Assembly: GCF_009602705.1 (NCBI RefSeq)
Contig: NZ_VSWH01000001.1
Coordinates: 1,488,001-1,552,000, forward strand
Direction of reading: 5' to 3'
Source of the DNA: Chryseobacterium vaccae
GTDB lineage: Bacteria; Bacteroidota; Bacteroidia; Flavobacteriales; Weeksellaceae
DNA length: 64,000 nucleotides
A program made the translations under genes and the position numbers. The stretch's first letter is position 1. Each line of letters opens with the position of its first letter. This document shows, piece by piece, positions 62,984 to 64,000 of the stretch. The notes below the pieces were generated by a model, which was not told the origin of the DNA, did not search any database, and worked only from the letters and a program-made list of their open reading frames with translations.

Positions 62984-64000
62984 TTAGTTTAATTCTATTT
63001 GAAAAATTTCAGTCAAAGACAGAACTCCTTCTGCCAAATCTTCAGGATGCGTGCTAAAGCCTTTAAGCTTTGAAGTTTTTCCTTTTACAACCAGATCCAT
63101 CAATTGTTTATCTGAAAGCTTCTTCCCAAAAATTTCAAAACTAATTTTAAAACCGCAGTTTTTGAAGTCGGAACAACCGACTGCTGTTTTCCCTTTCATC
63201 AGGGTATGGTCTTTACATTTCGGGCATTTTGTTTCCTCCCAGGACTGAAGTTCTTTTTTCTGTGCAGGTTCTCTTTTTTTCTTTTCCTTTACTTCTTCTT
63301 TCTCTTCTTCCTGCAGGGTAATCACTTTTCCTTTTCCGTAGACTACTTTTGCAGTCAGCTCTGTTACCATCTGGATCAGTTCTTCTTTAAAAAGATTGGC
63401 TTCATATTCCCCTTTCTCAATTTTACGGAGTTTTGACTCCCATTCTCCGGTTAATTCCGGGCTCTTTAAAAGCTCGTCTTCGATGGTATCAATCAGTTGG
63501 ATTCCGGTTTGAGTAGCAATCAGGTTTTTCCTTTTCTTTTCGATGTATTTTCTTTTGAAAAGGGTTTCAATAATGTTGGCCCGGGTAGATGGCCTCCCGA
63601 TTCCGTTATTCTTTAATAATTCCCGAAGTTCTTCATCTTCTACCTGTTTTCCGGCCGTTTCCATTGCTCTAAGCAGGGTTGCTTCCGTATAAGGTTTTGG
63701 AGGGGAAGTTTTCCCCTGGTGGATCATAGGATCGTGAGGGCCTGTTTCACCAGCAATAAATTCAGGTATGGTTTGTTCTTCTTCCTTTTCTTTTTCTTTA
63801 TCTGTAGGTTCTTCTTTGGGTTCTTTTGAATAAACAGCTCTCCATCCCGGTTCCAGAATCTGCCTTCCGCTGGTTTTGAAAGGGATGGTTCCTACTTTTC
63901 CTTCTACTAAAGTATTTGAAATTTTACATTCAGGGTAGAAAACGGCAATAAAACGTTTGGCAATCAGGTCATAGATTAGTTTTTCTTCCCTGCTCAGGTT
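62984..64000 (-). CDS. topB: DNA topoisomerase III, C-terminal part cut by the window edge
   Basis: The frame is open through the right edge (339 codons; it continues before 64000 in this window). It contains the TopB region IAVFYPECKISNTLVEGKVG, then PYTEATLLRAME, then NNGIGRPSTRANIIETLFKRKYIE. The C-terminal zinc ribbon is CPKCKDHTLMKGKTAVGCS followed by NCGFKIS. The active-site Tyr lies outside the window. It relaxes and decatenates DNA. The internal ATG at 63727 is not the start. Confidence 0.94.
   Translation of the reverse strand, partial: NLSREEKLIYDLIAKRFIAVFYPECKISNTLVEGKVGTIPFKTSGRQILEPGWRAVYSKEPKEEPTDKEKEKEEEQTIPEFIAGETGPHDPMIHQGKTSPPKPYTEATLLRAMETAGKQVEDEELRELLKNNGIGRPSTRANIIETLFKRKYIEKKRKNLIATQTGIQLIDTIEDELLKSPELTGEWESKLRKIEKGEYEANLFKEELIQMVTELTAKVVYGKGKVITLQEEEKEEVKEKKKREPAQKKELQSWEETKCPKCKDHTLMKGKTAVGCSDFKNCGFKISFEIFGKKLSDKQLMDLVVKGKTSKLKGFSTHPEDLAEGVLSLTEIFQIELN

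Overview
The window looks like a Chryseobacterium-type chromosome (Flavobacteriia, Weeksellaceae). The DNA is AT-rich and several promoters carry the Bacteroidota -7 box TAnnTTTG. Secreted proteins end in type IX secretion (T9SS) sorting domains, and GldA, SusC-type barrels, GbsR- and HxlR-type regulators and many outer-membrane or periplasmic proteins are present. No rRNA, tRNA, CRISPR array, insertion sequence or prophage was seen. Both edges cut genes: an N-terminal fragment of a secreted protein on the left and the C-terminal part of topoisomerase III on the right.

Layout. 1-5.1 kb: two tandem T9SS-exported GEVED/fibronectin adhesin-like paralogues. 5.4-8.3 kb: a membrane-bound TPR/AraC regulator and a TPR/membrane protein without an output domain. 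8.4-12 kb: a small lipoprotein, an acyltransferase and a LytS/LytTR two-component pair. 12.6-16.7 kb: a secreted protein, gldA with a ParB-like partner, small proteins and a patatin. 17.2-22 kb: an Ada-like zinc protein, lpdA, surface proteins and an alpha-L-fucosidase truncated by a 14-bp duplication. 22-28.5 kb: a nine-gene cluster (epimerase, DUF2071, SRPBCC, fatty-acid desaturase, DCC protein, membrane protein, methyltransferase, membrane SRPBCC, GbsR regulator). Two of its promoters share an 18-bp palindrome. 28.9-39.1 kb: an unusual operon, described below. 39.4-52.4 kb: C1 peptidase, ene-reductase with divergent HxlR regulator, fused E1 dehydrogenase, polyprenyl synthase, rlmN and queA. 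52.6-58 kb: AIM24, a serine hydrolase, and a GH109-nucleotidyltransferase-kinase operon that fits GalNAc salvage. 58.5-64 kb: deoxyinosine/uracil glycosylase, S9 peptidase, holin-like membrane protein, thioesterase and topB.

The best candidate for an undescribed system is 28945-39145, all on the minus strand. It encodes an ECF sigma factor; a single-pass anti-sigma-like protein carrying a SusC-type plug, a von Willebrand A domain and a T9SS sorting domain; a SusC-type outer-membrane barrel with no plug; and an alpha-2-macroglobulin with a thioester motif and its own embedded plug. The barrel's missing plug appears to sit on two neighbouring proteins, which suggests a split receptor or envelope-surveillance device.

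Intergenic regions hold several families of degenerate dispersed repeats, and many genes end in clear hairpin terminators.
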